From: Streptosporangium subroseum | Lineage (GTDB): Bacteria; Actinomycetota; Actinomycetes; Streptosporangiales; Streptosporangiaceae | NCBI RefSeq assembly: GCF_900188345.1 | Contig: NZ_FZOD01000027.1 | Coordinates: 1 to 64,000 of the forward strand | DNA length: 64,000 nucleotides | Direction: 5' to 3' | Part shown: piece by piece, positions 48,928-57,599 of the stretch | How the letters are laid out: every line of letters starts with the position of its first letter | How positions within the stretch are numbered: position 1 is the stretch's first letter | Notes under the pieces: model-generated | What the model saw: only the letters and a program-made list of their open reading frames with translations | Databases searched by the model: none | Told to the model about the DNA's origin: nothing | Translations under genes and position numbers: made by a program

Positions 48928-50184
48928 CCTGGTCCTGCCGGTGTCGCCGACCTGGCGCAGGAAGAACGCGAACGCCGCCGGGCGGTGCCGTACGAGCTCC
49001 AGCCGGCCGCCGTCGGCGGCGGCCAGCGCCCGTGCGAGGGGCAGACCCAGACCGGTTCCGCCGCCTCCGCTCACGTTTCGTTCGAAGACCCGGGGGGCCA
49101 GGTCGTCGGTGATGCCGTTGCCCTGGTCCGCCACTTCGATCACGACGGACTTGTCCTTGTCGCTGGTGGTCACCGTCACCGTGCCGTCGCCGTGTTCCAG
49201 CGAGTTCTCCAGGAGGGTCGAGATCACCTGACTGATGCCGCCGCTGGTGCCCAGCGCCTGGAGCTCACGGGTGCCGGACAGCTTCAATTTCCGTCCGGCC
49301 CGGCGGAATGCCGGGCCCCACTCGATGAGCTGCTGGTCCAGCAGCGCGTCAAGCTCGATCACCTCGGCCTGCGAGTGCCGCTGCCGTCTGGCGGCGGCCA
49401 GCAGTTCGTCGATCACCGCGGTGAGCCGCTCGGCCTGCACGATGGCGGCCTCGCCTTCCTCCTTGACGATTCCCGGCTCGTCCGCGGCCGCCACGATCTC
49501 CTCCAACCGCATGGTGAGGCCGGTCAGCGGAGTGCGGAGCTGGTGCGAGGCGTCGGTCGCGAACTCGCGCTCCCTGGCCAGCAGGTCGGAGATGCGGGTC
49601 GCGCTGCGGTCGAGCACCTCGGCCACCCGGTCCAGCTCCTGGATGCCGTAACGGTGCTTGCTCGGCCTGGCGTCACCTGAACCAAGCCGCTCAGCGATCA
49701 TCGCCAGGTCACTGAGCGGAAGCGTCAGACGGCGTGACTGCACGATGGCGAGCCCCACCGCGACCGCGAGAGCAGCCGCGGCAAGCCCGAGGATGAGCAG
49801 AAGCCATGCCCGCACCTCATGCTCCACCTCCGTCTTGTCGCGGCTGACCGCGACGTACACGCCGTTCTCCGACTGGGCGTCCTCGGTCATCTTCTGACTT
49901 TCGACGGGCTCGGTGCCCACCGTCGTCACCTGAGGAGGCGTCCCCTTCGCGTAAATCTGGATGTATCGATCGGAATATTTGCGTCTCAGCTGTTCGGGAT
50001 CGATGGGCTGGTCCTGAATACGGGCATACTCCACCTCCCCCAGCAGGCTTTTGGCCTGGGAGGAAAGTTCCTGGGTCGCCTCCTCCTCAATCAGCCGGTT
50101 GACCGCCACGCCAAGTGGGATGCCAAGCAGCAACACCCCGATGACCGCGACGAGGAGGGTGGAAGCAAGCAGGCGGCGGCGCAT
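48907..50184 (-). CDS. Sensor histidine kinase (HAMP-HisKA-HATPase)
   Basis: This 425-aa kinase has a first membrane helix (TLLVAVIGVLLLGIPLGVAV), an external segment of about 100 residues, and a second helix (AWLLLILGLAAAALAVAVGLAI), then HAMP and the dimerisation helix with phospho-His in FATDASHQLRTPLTGL. Its ATPase domain has ISTLLENSLEHGDG, VADQGNGI and GGTGLGLPLARAL. It lies 2 bp after its partner OmpR-type regulator gene. The signal is unknown; the sensor loop contains no recognisable domain. Confidence 0.94.
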   Translation of the reverse strand: MRRRLLASTLLVAVIGVLLLGIPLGVAVNRLIEEEATQELSSQAKSLLGEVEYARIQDQPIDPEQLRRKYSDRYIQIYAKGTPPQVTTVGTEPVESQKMTEDAQSENGVYVAVSRDKTEVEHEVRAWLLLILGLAAAALAVAVGLAIVQSRRLTLPLSDLAMIAERLGSGDARPSKHRYGIQELDRVAEVLDRSATRISDLLAREREFATDASHQLRTPLTGLTMRLEEIVAAADEPGIVKEEGEAAIVQAERLTAVIDELLAAARRQRHSQAEVIELDALLDQQLIEWGPAFRRAGRKLKLSGTRELQALGTSGGISQVISTLLENSLEHGDGTVTVTTSDKDKSVVIEVADQGNGITDDLAPRVFERNVSGGGGTGLGLPLARALAAADGGRLELVRHRPAAFAFFLRQVGDTGRTRVVSGPA

Positions 50185-50186
50185 CC

Positions 50187-50855
50187 CTACTCGCGTTCGA
50201 ACCGGAAGCCGACTCCTCGAACCGTCGTGATGTAGCGGGGCTTGGCGGCATCGTCACCCAGCTTGCGGCGTAGCCATGAGATATGCATGTCCAGTGTCTT
50301 GGTGGAGCCCCACCAGTTGGTGTCCCACACCTCGCGCATGATCTGCTCGCGGGTGACCACCTTGCCGGCGTCGCGGACCAGGACGCGCAGCAGGTCGAAC
50401 TCCTTGGTCGTCAGGTGTAGTTCCTTCTCTCCCATCCACGCGCGACGGGAGTCGGCGTCGATGCGCACGCCCTGCACAACGGGCGTCTCGGACGTGCCGC
50501 GCCGCAGGAGAGCCCGGACCCTTGCCAGGAGCTCCGCGAGGCGGAACGGTTTGGTGACATAGTCATCTGCTCCGGCGTCGAGGCCCACAACGGTGTCCAC
50601 CTCGTCAACACGGGCAGTGAGAATGAGCACGGGCGTGCCGTGCCCTTCGGCGCGAATTCGTCTGGCCACTTCCAGGCCGTCCATCTCGGGCAGGCCAAGG
50701 TCAAGAACTATCAGGTCGATGCCACCCGACAGAGCCCGCTCTAGGGCTTGCGGGCCGTCGGGGCTGACCTCAACTTGGTAGCCCTCGCGGCGCAGAGCAC
50801 GCGCCAGTGGCTCGGAGATCGAGGTGTCATCCTCGGCGAGTAGTACACAGGTCAT
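50187..50855 (-). CDS. OmpR-family response regulator
   Basis: This 222-aa regulator has a receiver domain with VLLAEDDTSISEPLARALR, phospho-Asp in LIVLDLGLPEMDG, and Lys in DDYVTKPF. The winged-helix output domain contains LTTKEFDLLRVLVRDAGKVVTREQIM and DMHISWLRRKLGDD. It is first in an operon with the kinase. Three TTGAC repeats at 50906-50934 upstream may be autoregulatory sites. Confidence 0.95.
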   Translation of the reverse strand: MTCVLLAEDDTSISEPLARALRREGYQVEVSPDGPQALERALSGGIDLIVLDLGLPEMDGLEVARRIRAEGHGTPVLILTARVDEVDTVVGLDAGADDYVTKPFRLAELLARVRALLRRGTSETPVVQGVRIDADSRRAWMGEKELHLTTKEFDLLRVLVRDAGKVVTREQIMREVWDTNWWGSTKTLDMHISWLRRKLGDDAAKPRYITTVRGVGFRFERE

Positions 50856-50905
50856 GTTGCGATCGTAGGACCTTAGAGGATCGTTTCCCGGGTACAGCGC
50901 GCGGT

Positions 50906-50934
50906 TTGACTCGTCGTTGACCTATCCATTGACC
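50906..50934. promoter_or_regulatory. Three TTGAC direct repeats upstream of the OmpR-type regulator
   Basis: TTGAC occurs at 50906, 50917 and 50929 (periods 11 and 12 bp), about one DNA turn apart as for OmpR/PhoB-type direct-repeat sites. It lies 50-80 bp upstream of the regulator start at 50855. Confidence 0.45.
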
Positions 50935-51125
50935 TGGGCAAACACTGATAAATCCCGGATAGTCATCCCGCAAGGGTTGAGGGCCGCGCAGTACCGCTCC
51001 CGCCTCGGAAGTCCCTGGAAAGCACAGGCTCGCCAAATATTTCGCTGACAAAGCAGAACACGCCCTACCAGATGGGGATCCGGCGGGCGCGTTCGGGGCA
51101 AAACTGGAGCGATCTGGCAATTGGC

Positions 51126-51608
51126 TCACGAAGCCGACGGCGGCTCGGCGTAGCGAGCCAGATAGAGCTGCTCCCCCAGACTGCCGATGAGCCCCAGCTC
51201 GGTCTCCAGATAGTCGATGTGGCGCTCCTCGTCTTCGAGGATCTCCTCAAAGAGGCGAGCCGAGGTGTGGTCGCCCTTCTCGCGCATCAGGATGATCGCG
51301 GGCCGCAGACGCGTGACGACCTCGAGCTCGACGTCCAGGTCCGCGCGGAGCTGCTCCTTGACCGTCTGGCCAATGTGCAGGATGCCCAGCTTCTGATAAT
51401 TAGGCAGGCCTTCGAGGAAAAGGATGCGATCAGTGAGCTTCTCCGCGTGGCGCATCTCGTCGATGGACTCTTCGCGGGTGTACTTCGCAAGCCTGGTATA
51501 TCCCCAGTTCTCCTGCATCTTGGCGTGCAGGAAATACTGGTTGATCGCGGTCAACTCAGCCGTAAGCTGCTCATTGAGCAATTCGATGATCTTTTTGTCG
51601 CCCTGCAT
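51126..51608 (-). CDS. bfr: Bacterioferritin
   Basis: This 160-aa iron-storage subunit forms a 24-mer shell with ferroxidase centres and heme at subunit pairs. The ferroxidase ligands Glu18, Glu51 and His54, the heme-binding Met52 (ESIDEMRHAEK), and EEILEDEERHIDYLE with the remaining Glu/His ligands are all present. FLEGLPNYQKLGILHIGQTV is conserved. It lies 15 bp downstream of the bacterioferritin-associated ferredoxin gene, in the same operon, behind tandem iron boxes. Confidence 0.96.
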   Translation of the reverse strand: MQGDKKIIELLNEQLTAELTAINQYFLHAKMQENWGYTRLAKYTREESIDEMRHAEKLTDRILFLEGLPNYQKLGILHIGQTVKEQLRADLDVELEVVTRLRPAIILMREKGDHTSARLFEEILEDEERHIDYLETELGLIGSLGEQLYLARYAEPPSAS

Positions 51609-51623
51609 GGCGGGCTCCTCGTG

Positions 51624-51803
51624 CTATGCGGTCGGCACCAAATCTTCAGACCGCTTCAGGATCGCACAGATCTTCCGCACACAAGAAGCGCAGTCCCCAC
51701 CGGCACCCGTGGCGTCCCGGATCTGGCGTGCGCTCTTCGCACCTGCGGCGATGCAGTCGTGAACCTCGTTTTCGGTCACCGCGCGGCAGACGCATGCATA
51801 CAT
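51624..51803 (-). CDS. bfd: Bacterioferritin-associated [2Fe-2S] ferredoxin
   Basis: This 59-aa protein reduces bacterioferritin to release stored iron. It has MYACVCRAVTENEVHDCI with the C-x-C pair and GAGGDCASCVRKI with the C-x2-C pair, binding the [2Fe-2S] cluster as in Bfd. ATG 51803 is used because the conserved sequence starts there; the frame is open 15 codons further upstream. Tandem DtxR/IdeR-type boxes sit 38-79 bp upstream. Confidence 0.93.
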   Translation of the reverse strand: MYACVCRAVTENEVHDCIAAGAKSARQIRDATGAGGDCASCVRKICAILKRSEDLVPTA

Positions 51804-51840
51804 GGCGGGGAAGCAGCCCTTCAGGGGAAGCGTGTGTAGG

Positions 51841-51859
51841 TTAGGCACGCCTAATGTAA
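51841..51859. promoter_or_regulatory. DtxR/IdeR-like iron box 1
   Basis: TTAGGCACGCCTAATGTAA matches 14 of 19 positions of the consensus TTAGGTTAGSCTAACCTAA, in an AT-rich island upstream of bfd. Confidence 0.7.
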
Positions 51860-51863
51860 CTCA

Positions 51864-51882
51864 TTTGGTAAGGCTTGCCTAT
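51864..51882. promoter_or_regulatory. DtxR/IdeR-like iron box 2
   Basis: TTTGGTAAGGCTTGCCTAT, read on the other strand, matches 14 of 19 positions of the same consensus. Its centre is 23 bp from box 1. Tandem boxes of this kind are known at mycobacterial bacterioferritin promoters. Confidence 0.7.
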
Positions 51883-51940
51883 GTGTGCTGCGACACACGA
51901 CCTCGACGCGCTCACACCCTCCGCGCTTCCCCGCCGGACG

Positions 51941-52558
51941 TCAGTGCCCTCTGGCCAGCCATTCCTCCAGGTGCTTGGCCTCCTCGGCGATCAGGGTGGA
52001 GTCTCCGTGCCCCGTGTGCACGGCCGTCTCCCCCGGCAGGGTCAGCAACCGCTCCCGGATCGAGTCGATGATCGTCTCGAACGAGGAGAAGGACCTGCCG
52101 GTCGCGCCGGGGCCGCCCTTGAACAGGGTGTCGCCGCCGAAGACCGCGCCGATCCCGTGGGAGTACAGGCAGACGGCGCCCGGAGCGTGACCGGGCGTGT
52201 GCAGCACGGTCAGCTCGACCCCGCCCACGACGAGCACCTGGCCGTCCTTCAGCGGGGTGTACGGCCGGTCGGGGTAGACCATGTCCCACAGGACCTGGTC
52301 GGCCGGATGGAGCAGGATCGGCGCGTCCACCCGCTCGGCGAGCTCGGCCGCCGCGTTGATGTGGTCGTTGTGCGCGTGGGTGCAGACGATCGCCTTGACC
52401 ACACGGTCACCGACCCGGTCGGCGATGGCCTCGACGTCGTGCGCCGCGTCGATGACGATGACCTCGCGCGCGGAGCCGACGAGCCAGACGTTGTTCTCGA
52501 CGTCCCAGGTCCCGCCGTCCAGCGAGAACGTTCCCGAGGTGACGACCTTGTCGATCAC
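51941..52558 (-). CDS. MBL-fold hydrolase paired with the mycothiol formaldehyde dehydrogenase
   Basis: This 205-aa metallo-beta-lactamase-fold enzyme has the metal motif VCTHAHNDHINAA, LHTPGHAPGAVCLY, VFGGDTLFKGGPGATG and HTGHGDSTLI, as in glyoxalase II-like thioesterases. It overlaps the mycothiol-dependent dehydrogenase gene by 4 bp. This pair is standard in actinobacteria, and the enzyme probably hydrolyses the mycothiol thioester formed from formaldehyde. The exact substrate is inferred. Confidence 0.92.
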   Translation of the reverse strand: MIDKVVTSGTFSLDGGTWDVENNVWLVGSAREVIVIDAAHDVEAIADRVGDRVVKAIVCTHAHNDHINAAAELAERVDAPILLHPADQVLWDMVYPDRPYTPLKDGQVLVVGGVELTVLHTPGHAPGAVCLYSHGIGAVFGGDTLFKGGPGATGRSFSSFETIIDSIRERLLTLPGETAVHTGHGDSTLIAEEAKHLEEWLARGH

Positions 52559-53640
52559 AGGACCACCACCGAACGGAGGACCTCGCCGGCGTGCATCTTG
52601 GTGAAGGCCTCCTCGATGTCGCCCAGGCCGATCGTCTCGGAGACGAAGCGCTCCAGGTCCAGCCGCCCCTGGAGGTAGAGGTCGATGAGCATGGGGAAGT
52701 CACGGCTGGGCAGGCAGTCGCCGTACCAGGAGGACTTCAGCGAGCCACCGCGGCCGAAGACGTCCAGCAGCGGCAGCTCCAGCGTCATCTCCGGGGTGGG
52801 CACCCCGACCAGGACCACGGTTCCGGCCAGGTCGCGGGCGTAGAAGGCCTGCTTGTAGGTCTCCGGGCGGCCGACCGCCTCGATCACCACGTCCGCGCCG
52901 TTGCCGCCGGTGAGCTCCTTGATCGCCTCCACCGCGTCGGAGGTGCGGGAGTTGATCGTGTGGGTGGCGCCGAACTCCTTGGCCCAGGCGAGCTTCCGGT
53001 CGTCCACGTCCACTGCGATGATCTTCGAGGCGCCCGCCAGCCAGGAGCCGTGGATGGCCGCGTCACCGACGCCGCCGCAGCCGATGACGGCCACGCTGTC
53101 GCCCCGGGTCACGCCGCCGGTGTTGATGGCCGCGCCGATGCCCGCCATCACGCCGCAGCCGAGCAGGCCCGCCACCGTCGCGGGGGCCGCCGGGTTCACC
53201 TTGGTGCACTGACCGGCCGCGACCAGGGTCTTCTCGGCGAAGGCGCCGATGCCGAGGGCCGGGGAGAGCGGCGTTCCGTCCTCCAGGGTCATCTTCTGAG
53301 TGGCGTTGTGGGTGTTGAAGCAGTACCACGGACGCCCACGCCGGCAGGCGCGGCAGTCACCGCAGACCGCACGCCAGTTCAGGATCACGTAGTCGCCCGG
53401 GGCCACATCCGTGACGCCCTCACCGACGGCCTCGACCACTCCCGCGGCCTCGTGACCGAGCAGGAAGGGGAAGTCGTCGTTGATCCCGCCCTCGCGGTAG
53501 TGCAGGTCCGTGTGGCAGACGCCGCAGGCCTGAACGTTCACCACCGCCTCGCCGGGACCGGGATCCGGCACGTGAATCGTCTCCAGGGAGACGGGCTCAC
53601 CCTTGCCACGTGCGATCACGCCTTGCACGGTGTACGGCAT
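52555..53640 (-). CDS. S-(hydroxymethyl)mycothiol dehydrogenase
   Basis: This 361-aa zinc alcohol dehydrogenase oxidises the formaldehyde-mycothiol adduct with NAD. Catalytic zinc ligands are in ACGVCHTDLHYREGG and GHEAAGVVEAVGEG, structural zinc Cys residues in CGDCRACRRGRPWYC, and the cofactor loop in VAVIGCGGVGDAAIHG. The sequence FNTHNATQKMTLEDGTPLSPALGIGAFAEKT is characteristic of the mycothiol-linked group. ATG 53640 is used, with a GAGG-containing site 8 bases upstream. Confidence 0.94.
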   Translation of the reverse strand: MPYTVQGVIARGKGEPVSLETIHVPDPGPGEAVVNVQACGVCHTDLHYREGGINDDFPFLLGHEAAGVVEAVGEGVTDVAPGDYVILNWRAVCGDCRACRRGRPWYCFNTHNATQKMTLEDGTPLSPALGIGAFAEKTLVAAGQCTKVNPAAPATVAGLLGCGVMAGIGAAINTGGVTRGDSVAVIGCGGVGDAAIHGSWLAGASKIIAVDVDDRKLAWAKEFGATHTINSRTSDAVEAIKELTGGNGADVVIEAVGRPETYKQAFYARDLAGTVVLVGVPTPEMTLELPLLDVFGRGGSLKSSWYGDCLPSRDFPMLIDLYLQGRLDLERFVSETIGLGDIEEAFTKMHAGEVLRSVVVL

Positions 53641-53813
53641 GTCCTGCACCTCATCTAACGTTTGAGCTCGGTTACCGGTCGAACAGTTTCAGATCATGCC
53701 CCATCTTCGGAATGCCCTGCTTCCACAGATGTAGCTCATTAGAGTGTGGGGGTTTGTCCCTCCGGGGCGCGCACTGTCTCAATGCACAACCCTGCCTCAA
53801 CGCACGGCCCGCC

Positions 53814-54815
53814 TCAAGGCTTGCCGGCCCCGCGGAGCACGTAGGGCTGCACGAACCCGATGCCGCGGGCCGGCCGCCTGCGCAGGCGGCCCACCTCGAC
53901 GTCCGGCACGTCCACGAGACCGTCGGCCAGCTCGCTGTCGACGATGATCGTGCCCGGGCGGGCGATGGCCGTCAGCCGGGCCGCCAGGTTGACCGTGGTC
54001 CCGAAGACGTCTCCCATGATCGGCAGCACCTGACCGTAGGCCAGCCCGATCCGCACCTCCGGCCCCTCCCTCCTGCTCGCGGCGACGAGGCCCAGCGCGA
54101 TCATCGCGGCCGCCCGCGGGTCTGCGGCGGTGAACAACACCTCGTCGCCGAGCGTCTTGACCAGCCGCCCCCCGTGCTTGGCGACCACGTCCGAGGCCCG
54201 GGACTCGAACCCCTCGACCAGCTCGGCCAGGCCCCGCTCATCCAGCTCGCGGGAGACCCTGGTGAAGGAGACCAGGTCGGCGAAGCCCACCGCGAGGGTG
54301 AGCCTGGTGGGCACGATCTCCTGGGTGATGTCGGTGTTGGCCAGCAGGCGGATCCCGGCGGCGGCCAGCTGGGCCCGCCACACATGGACCAGCACCTGCT
54401 CGAGGTCGGGGAGCAGCCGCCGCGAGGTCTCCATGATCGCCGTCAGGTCCGCGTCGTTGGGCGGCCTGCCGGGATCGAGCATGGCGCCGATGATGATTTC
54501 GGCCTGCCACTGCGCGAGCCTGGCCGTCGTCTGGCCGAGCGCCCTCGTCATCCGGATGATCGTCTGGTCGTTCAGCAACCCGGCGTCCATCATCGCCCGG
54601 ACCCGCTTGAGCGCGGCCACATCCGCGTCGGTGAAGGCCACGGCGTCATCGGGCAGGGTGGCGAACCCGAGGGCACGCCAGATCCGCTCGGCGAGATCCT
54701 GCGAGACCTCGGCGAGCTGGGCCACCTGAAGCCGGGTGTAGAGAGGTGGAGAGCCGACGAAGAGGCGTTCGATCTGCTCTGCCGTCGGACGCCCCGTCAA
54801 TGCCTCTGGGCCCAT
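53814..54815 (-). CDS. Class III adenylate/guanylate cyclase
   Basis: This 333-aa cytoplasmic cyclase has an N-terminal regulatory region with a MerR-like helix-turn-helix pattern (YTRLQVAQLAEVSQDLAERIWRAL; TDADVAALKRVRAMMDAG), then the catalytic domain at about 175-320: metal Asp in VGFADLVSFTRV and in KTLGDEVLFT, with Lys as purine-specifying residue, and transition-state Asn/Arg in GDVFGTTVNLAARL. The residues suit cAMP formation. It stands next to the PH-domain gene in the same direction. The input signal is unknown. Confidence 0.92.
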   Translation of the reverse strand: MGPEALTGRPTAEQIERLFVGSPPLYTRLQVAQLAEVSQDLAERIWRALGFATLPDDAVAFTDADVAALKRVRAMMDAGLLNDQTIIRMTRALGQTTARLAQWQAEIIIGAMLDPGRPPNDADLTAIMETSRRLLPDLEQVLVHVWRAQLAAAGIRLLANTDITQEIVPTRLTLAVGFADLVSFTRVSRELDERGLAELVEGFESRASDVVAKHGGRLVKTLGDEVLFTAADPRAAAMIALGLVAASRREGPEVRIGLAYGQVLPIMGDVFGTTVNLAARLTAIARPGTIIVDSELADGLVDVPDVEVGRLRRRPARGIGFVQPYVLRGAGKP

Positions 54816-54856
54816 CTTCTCCTTCTCCCCCGGCCCTGGAGGTCAGGCCGCATCGA

Positions 54857-55375
54857 TTATCGTCCGCCTCGCTCCGAGGGCTCGCCGTCCGTCGCGTCGT
54901 CCAGAGCACGGAACAGCTCGGCCCGTACGTCCTGGATCTGGGGGATGTCCCGCAGGATGATCTGGCCCTGCTCGGCCGCCGACTCGACGGTGAGCGTGCC
55001 GCAGCCGAGCATCCGCTCCATCAGACTCTGGTCGGCGCTGACCGTGTTGACCTTGGTCATCGGGATGTCGTCGATGGACTTGTTCAGCACGCCCGTGCTG
55101 ATCGTGAACCGGTGCGAGGTGAGCACGTACGAGGTGTTCTTCCACCGCAGGTACGGAACGAACGACCACACGGTCAGCAGTCCCACGGCGATCACGAACA
55201 CCGCGATGGTCGCGTAGAAGTCATATTCGAAGGCGGGCATGAAGAAGATTACGGCACTGGACGCGACGATGATGAGAACCAGTGCGAGGGCGGGCACGAT
55301 GAGGCGTTTCCAGTGAGGGTGGAACGACCGGATTCGTCGTTCCCCCTCTGTCATGTGGCGATCAGGGAGACTCAT
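54857..55375 (-). CDS. PH-domain (YdbS-like) membrane protein
   Basis: This 172-aa protein has two membrane helices (LIVPALALVLIIVASSAVIFF; ATIAVFVIAVGLLTVWSFV) followed by a bacterial PH domain (YVLTSHRFTISTGVLNKSIDDIPMTKVNTV, then LTVESAAEQGQIILRDIPQIQDV). The tail is acidic/basic and disordered. Similar proteins are widespread in actinomycetes without a defined role. It lies 41 bp upstream of the cyclase gene. Confidence 0.88.
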   Translation of the reverse strand: MSLPDRHMTEGERRIRSFHPHWKRLIVPALALVLIIVASSAVIFFMPAFEYDFYATIAVFVIAVGLLTVWSFVPYLRWKNTSYVLTSHRFTISTGVLNKSIDDIPMTKVNTVSADQSLMERMLGCGTLTVESAAEQGQIILRDIPQIQDVRAELFRALDDATDGEPSERGGR

Positions 55376-55502
55376 GGGGCAAAGCGTGGCATGCCTGCGC
55401 GTCCCACGTCACGACTGCCTCCATCTCGTGGGTAACCGTTTCGCCGAATTCTTTCCTGGTTGCCCGCCCTTCCGGCCGGAACCGCTGACGGACGGCCCCG
55501 CG

Positions 55503-56327
55503 TCAAGGGGTGTGAGGGCGGACGTGCACGACGTCACCCGCGCTCAGCGTGTGCTCTTCCCCCTTGGACTCCACCAGCAGGCGACCGGAGTGGTCGATGC
55601 CGGTGGCCAGCCCGGTGAGCACCCGCTCACCGGGTAGCTCCACCCGGACCTCACGGCCGATCGTCGCGCTGATCGCGAGGTAGGCGGCCCGCAGGCCACA
55701 CGCGTCGGCGTCGCCGTGCGCCTCCGACCAGTCGCGGTAGTGGGTCTCGATCTCCCGCAGCACGGCCCGGATGAGCGGGTCGCGGTCGACGCAGGCGGCG
55801 TTCTCGATGACCAGCGAGGTGCCGGTCTCCACCGGCAGCTCCTCGGTGCGGAGGCTCACGTTGAGCCCGACACCCACGATCACCGCGCTGTCCACCCGCT
55901 CGGCGAGCACCCCCGCGAGCTTGCGCTCCCCGATGAGCAGGTCGTTCGGCCATTTCAGCCGGACGTCCACCTCGGCGACGTTGCGCACGGCCGACGCGAC
56001 GGCCAGGCCGACGAGCAGCGGCAGCCAGCCCTGCTTGAGCGGGGGCGGGTCCGGGCGCAGGAGCACGGAGAAGGTCAGGCCCGAGCGCGGCGGAGCGCTC
56101 CAGACCCGGCCGAGCCTGCCGCGACCGGCGAACTGTGCCTCCGCGATGACGACGGCTCCCTGCCGGGCGCCGTCGCGGACGGCCTGCGCGAGGTCCGCGT
56201 TCGTCGAGCCGGTACGGCCGACGACGGTGATGCCCGACCAGAGGCTTCCCGGGTGGACCAGGGCACGGGTGAGGGCGGCCTGCGACAGCGGCGGGCGATC
56301 AAGATCAGTAAAGGGCGAGTCGAGCAC
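55503..56327 (-). CDS. birA: Biotin-[acetyl-CoA carboxylase] ligase
   Basis: This 274-aa enzyme activates biotin with ATP and attaches it to the carboxylase carrier protein. It lacks the DNA-binding domain of E. coli BirA. Motifs are GRTGSTNADLAQ, the biotinyl-AMP loop AQFAGRGRLGRVWSAP, LKWPNDLLIGERKLAGVLAE and VIVGVGLNVSL, then a small C-terminal SH3-like domain. A GTG at 56327 is used. The partial acyl-CoA carboxylase beta subunit at 63.5 kb fits with the same pathway. Confidence 0.95.
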   Translation of the reverse strand: MLDSPFTDLDRPPLSQAALTRALVHPGSLWSGITVVGRTGSTNADLAQAVRDGARQGAVVIAEAQFAGRGRLGRVWSAPPRSGLTFSVLLRPDPPPLKQGWLPLLVGLAVASAVRNVAEVDVRLKWPNDLLIGERKLAGVLAERVDSAVIVGVGLNVSLRTEELPVETGTSLVIENAACVDRDPLIRAVLREIETHYRDWSEAHGDADACGLRAAYLAISATIGREVRVELPGERVLTGLATGIDHSGRLLVESKGEEHTLSAGDVVHVRPHTP

Positions 56328-56492
56328 TTAGCCATCTTGCCTCCCTTAACGACCCCCTGTTACCGAATTAAGGCAATGACCAGGGAATACTGTGACCGTA
56401 GTTGGAGATCACAGACAGAGCCGGACTTTTCGGACCACTGATGGGTTGGGAAGGAAACCAAGACCTATCCGGGTGATCGGCCGATCGGGAAG

Positions 56493-57560
56493 ATGGACAC
56501 CATGAGCGAACGCCTTGACCCACGTGACCGGGCCGGTCGGAAGCCCGCCGAGCCGGCCGAGCGGACCGGGTCCGTCAAGCGGGCCGGGCCCGCCGGACCG
56601 TTCGAGCTGGACGAGCTGGACGTACCCGTCACGCAGAACGAGCTCGCCGAACCGTTCGAGATGGATGAGATGGACGAGCTGCTCAAACTGGTCGAGCGGG
56701 CCGGTCCCGTCGAGCGGGCCGGTCCTCCGAGGCCGGGGGCCACCACCCGGACCCGGGTCACGGAGGTGACCCCCGGAGCGGTCAGGGAACGCCGTGACGA
56801 CCTGGCGACCGAGGAGCCACTGGAGATCCGCATCCAGGCGGGCGACGCCCGGCGGACGGTCGCGATCACCATGCGGACCCCCGGTCACGACTTCGAGCTG
56901 GCGGCCGGTTTCCTGTACGGCGAGGGCATGGTCACGTCCGGCGGCATCGACAGGATCGGCTACTGCACCGACGAGGACGTCACGCCCGAGGCACGCTACA
57001 ACATCGTGACGGTGCGGCTGCATGGGGAACTGCCCGACCTGCCCGCCCTCGACAGGCACTTCATGACGTCGAGCGCCTGCGGAGTCTGCGGCACGGCCAG
57101 CCTCGAGGCCCTGCACGACCGCTGCTCCCCGCTGCCGCCCCAGGAGGGCCTGCGCGTCTCCCCCGACATCCTGTACGGCCTGCCACGGCGGCTCAGGGAG
57201 GGTCAGGGGGTGTTCGGCAAGACGGGGGGCCTGCACGCGGCGGGGCTGTTCACCCCGGACGGCGAGCTCCTGGCGCTCCGCGAGGACGTGGGACGGCACA
57301 ACGCGGTGGACAAGCTGGTCGGCTGGGCCCTGATGGGCGAGAGGCTGCCGCTGGGCGGGCACATCCTGATGGTGAGCGGGCGGAGCAGCTACGAGATCAT
57401 GCAGAAGGCCCTCACCGCGGGCCTGCCGATCGTCTGCGCGGTCTCCGCGCCCTCCTCCCTGGCCGTGGATCTGGCCAGGGATTTCGGGATGACGCTGGTC
57501 GGTTTCCTGCGTGACGAGCGCTTCAACATCTACTCGTCCCCGGAGCGGATCGTCACCTGA
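56493..57560 (+). CDS. fdhD: Formate dehydrogenase sulfurtransferase FdhD
   Basis: This 355-aa protein delivers sulfur to the molybdopterin of formate dehydrogenases. The core (about residues 95-355) has EEPLEIRIQ, FELAAGFLYGEGMV, SSACGVCGTASL with the C-x2-C persulfide pair, and REDVGRHNAVDKLVGWAL. The first 90 residues are not conserved and are low-complexity: acidic LDELDVP and MDEMDELL blocks with ERAGPVERAGP repeats. ATG 56493 or 56502 would start that extension; an internal start before the core is possible. No formate dehydrogenase gene is in the window. Confidence 0.92.
   Translation: MDTMSERLDPRDRAGRKPAEPAERTGSVKRAGPAGPFELDELDVPVTQNELAEPFEMDEMDELLKLVERAGPVERAGPPRPGATTRTRVTEVTPGAVRERRDDLATEEPLEIRIQAGDARRTVAITMRTPGHDFELAAGFLYGEGMVTSGGIDRIGYCTDEDVTPEARYNIVTVRLHGELPDLPALDRHFMTSSACGVCGTASLEALHDRCSPLPPQEGLRVSPDILYGLPRRLREGQGVFGKTGGLHAAGLFTPDGELLALREDVGRHNAVDKLVGWALMGERLPLGGHILMVSGRSSYEIMQKALTAGLPIVCAVSAPSSLAVDLARDFGMTLVGFLRDERFNIYSSPERIVT
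56691..56726 (+). repeat. Tandem 18-bp repeat in the FdhD N-terminal extension
   Basis: GTCGAGCGGGCCGGTCCC at 56691-56708 is followed by a copy with one change at 56709-56726, encoding VERAGPVERAGP. A degenerate relative, GTCAAGCGGGCCGGGCCC, lies near 56566. Confidence 0.85.
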
Positions 57561-57599
57561 GCCGTCCACCCGGCTCCGGAGAGCGCCGGGAGCGTGGTT

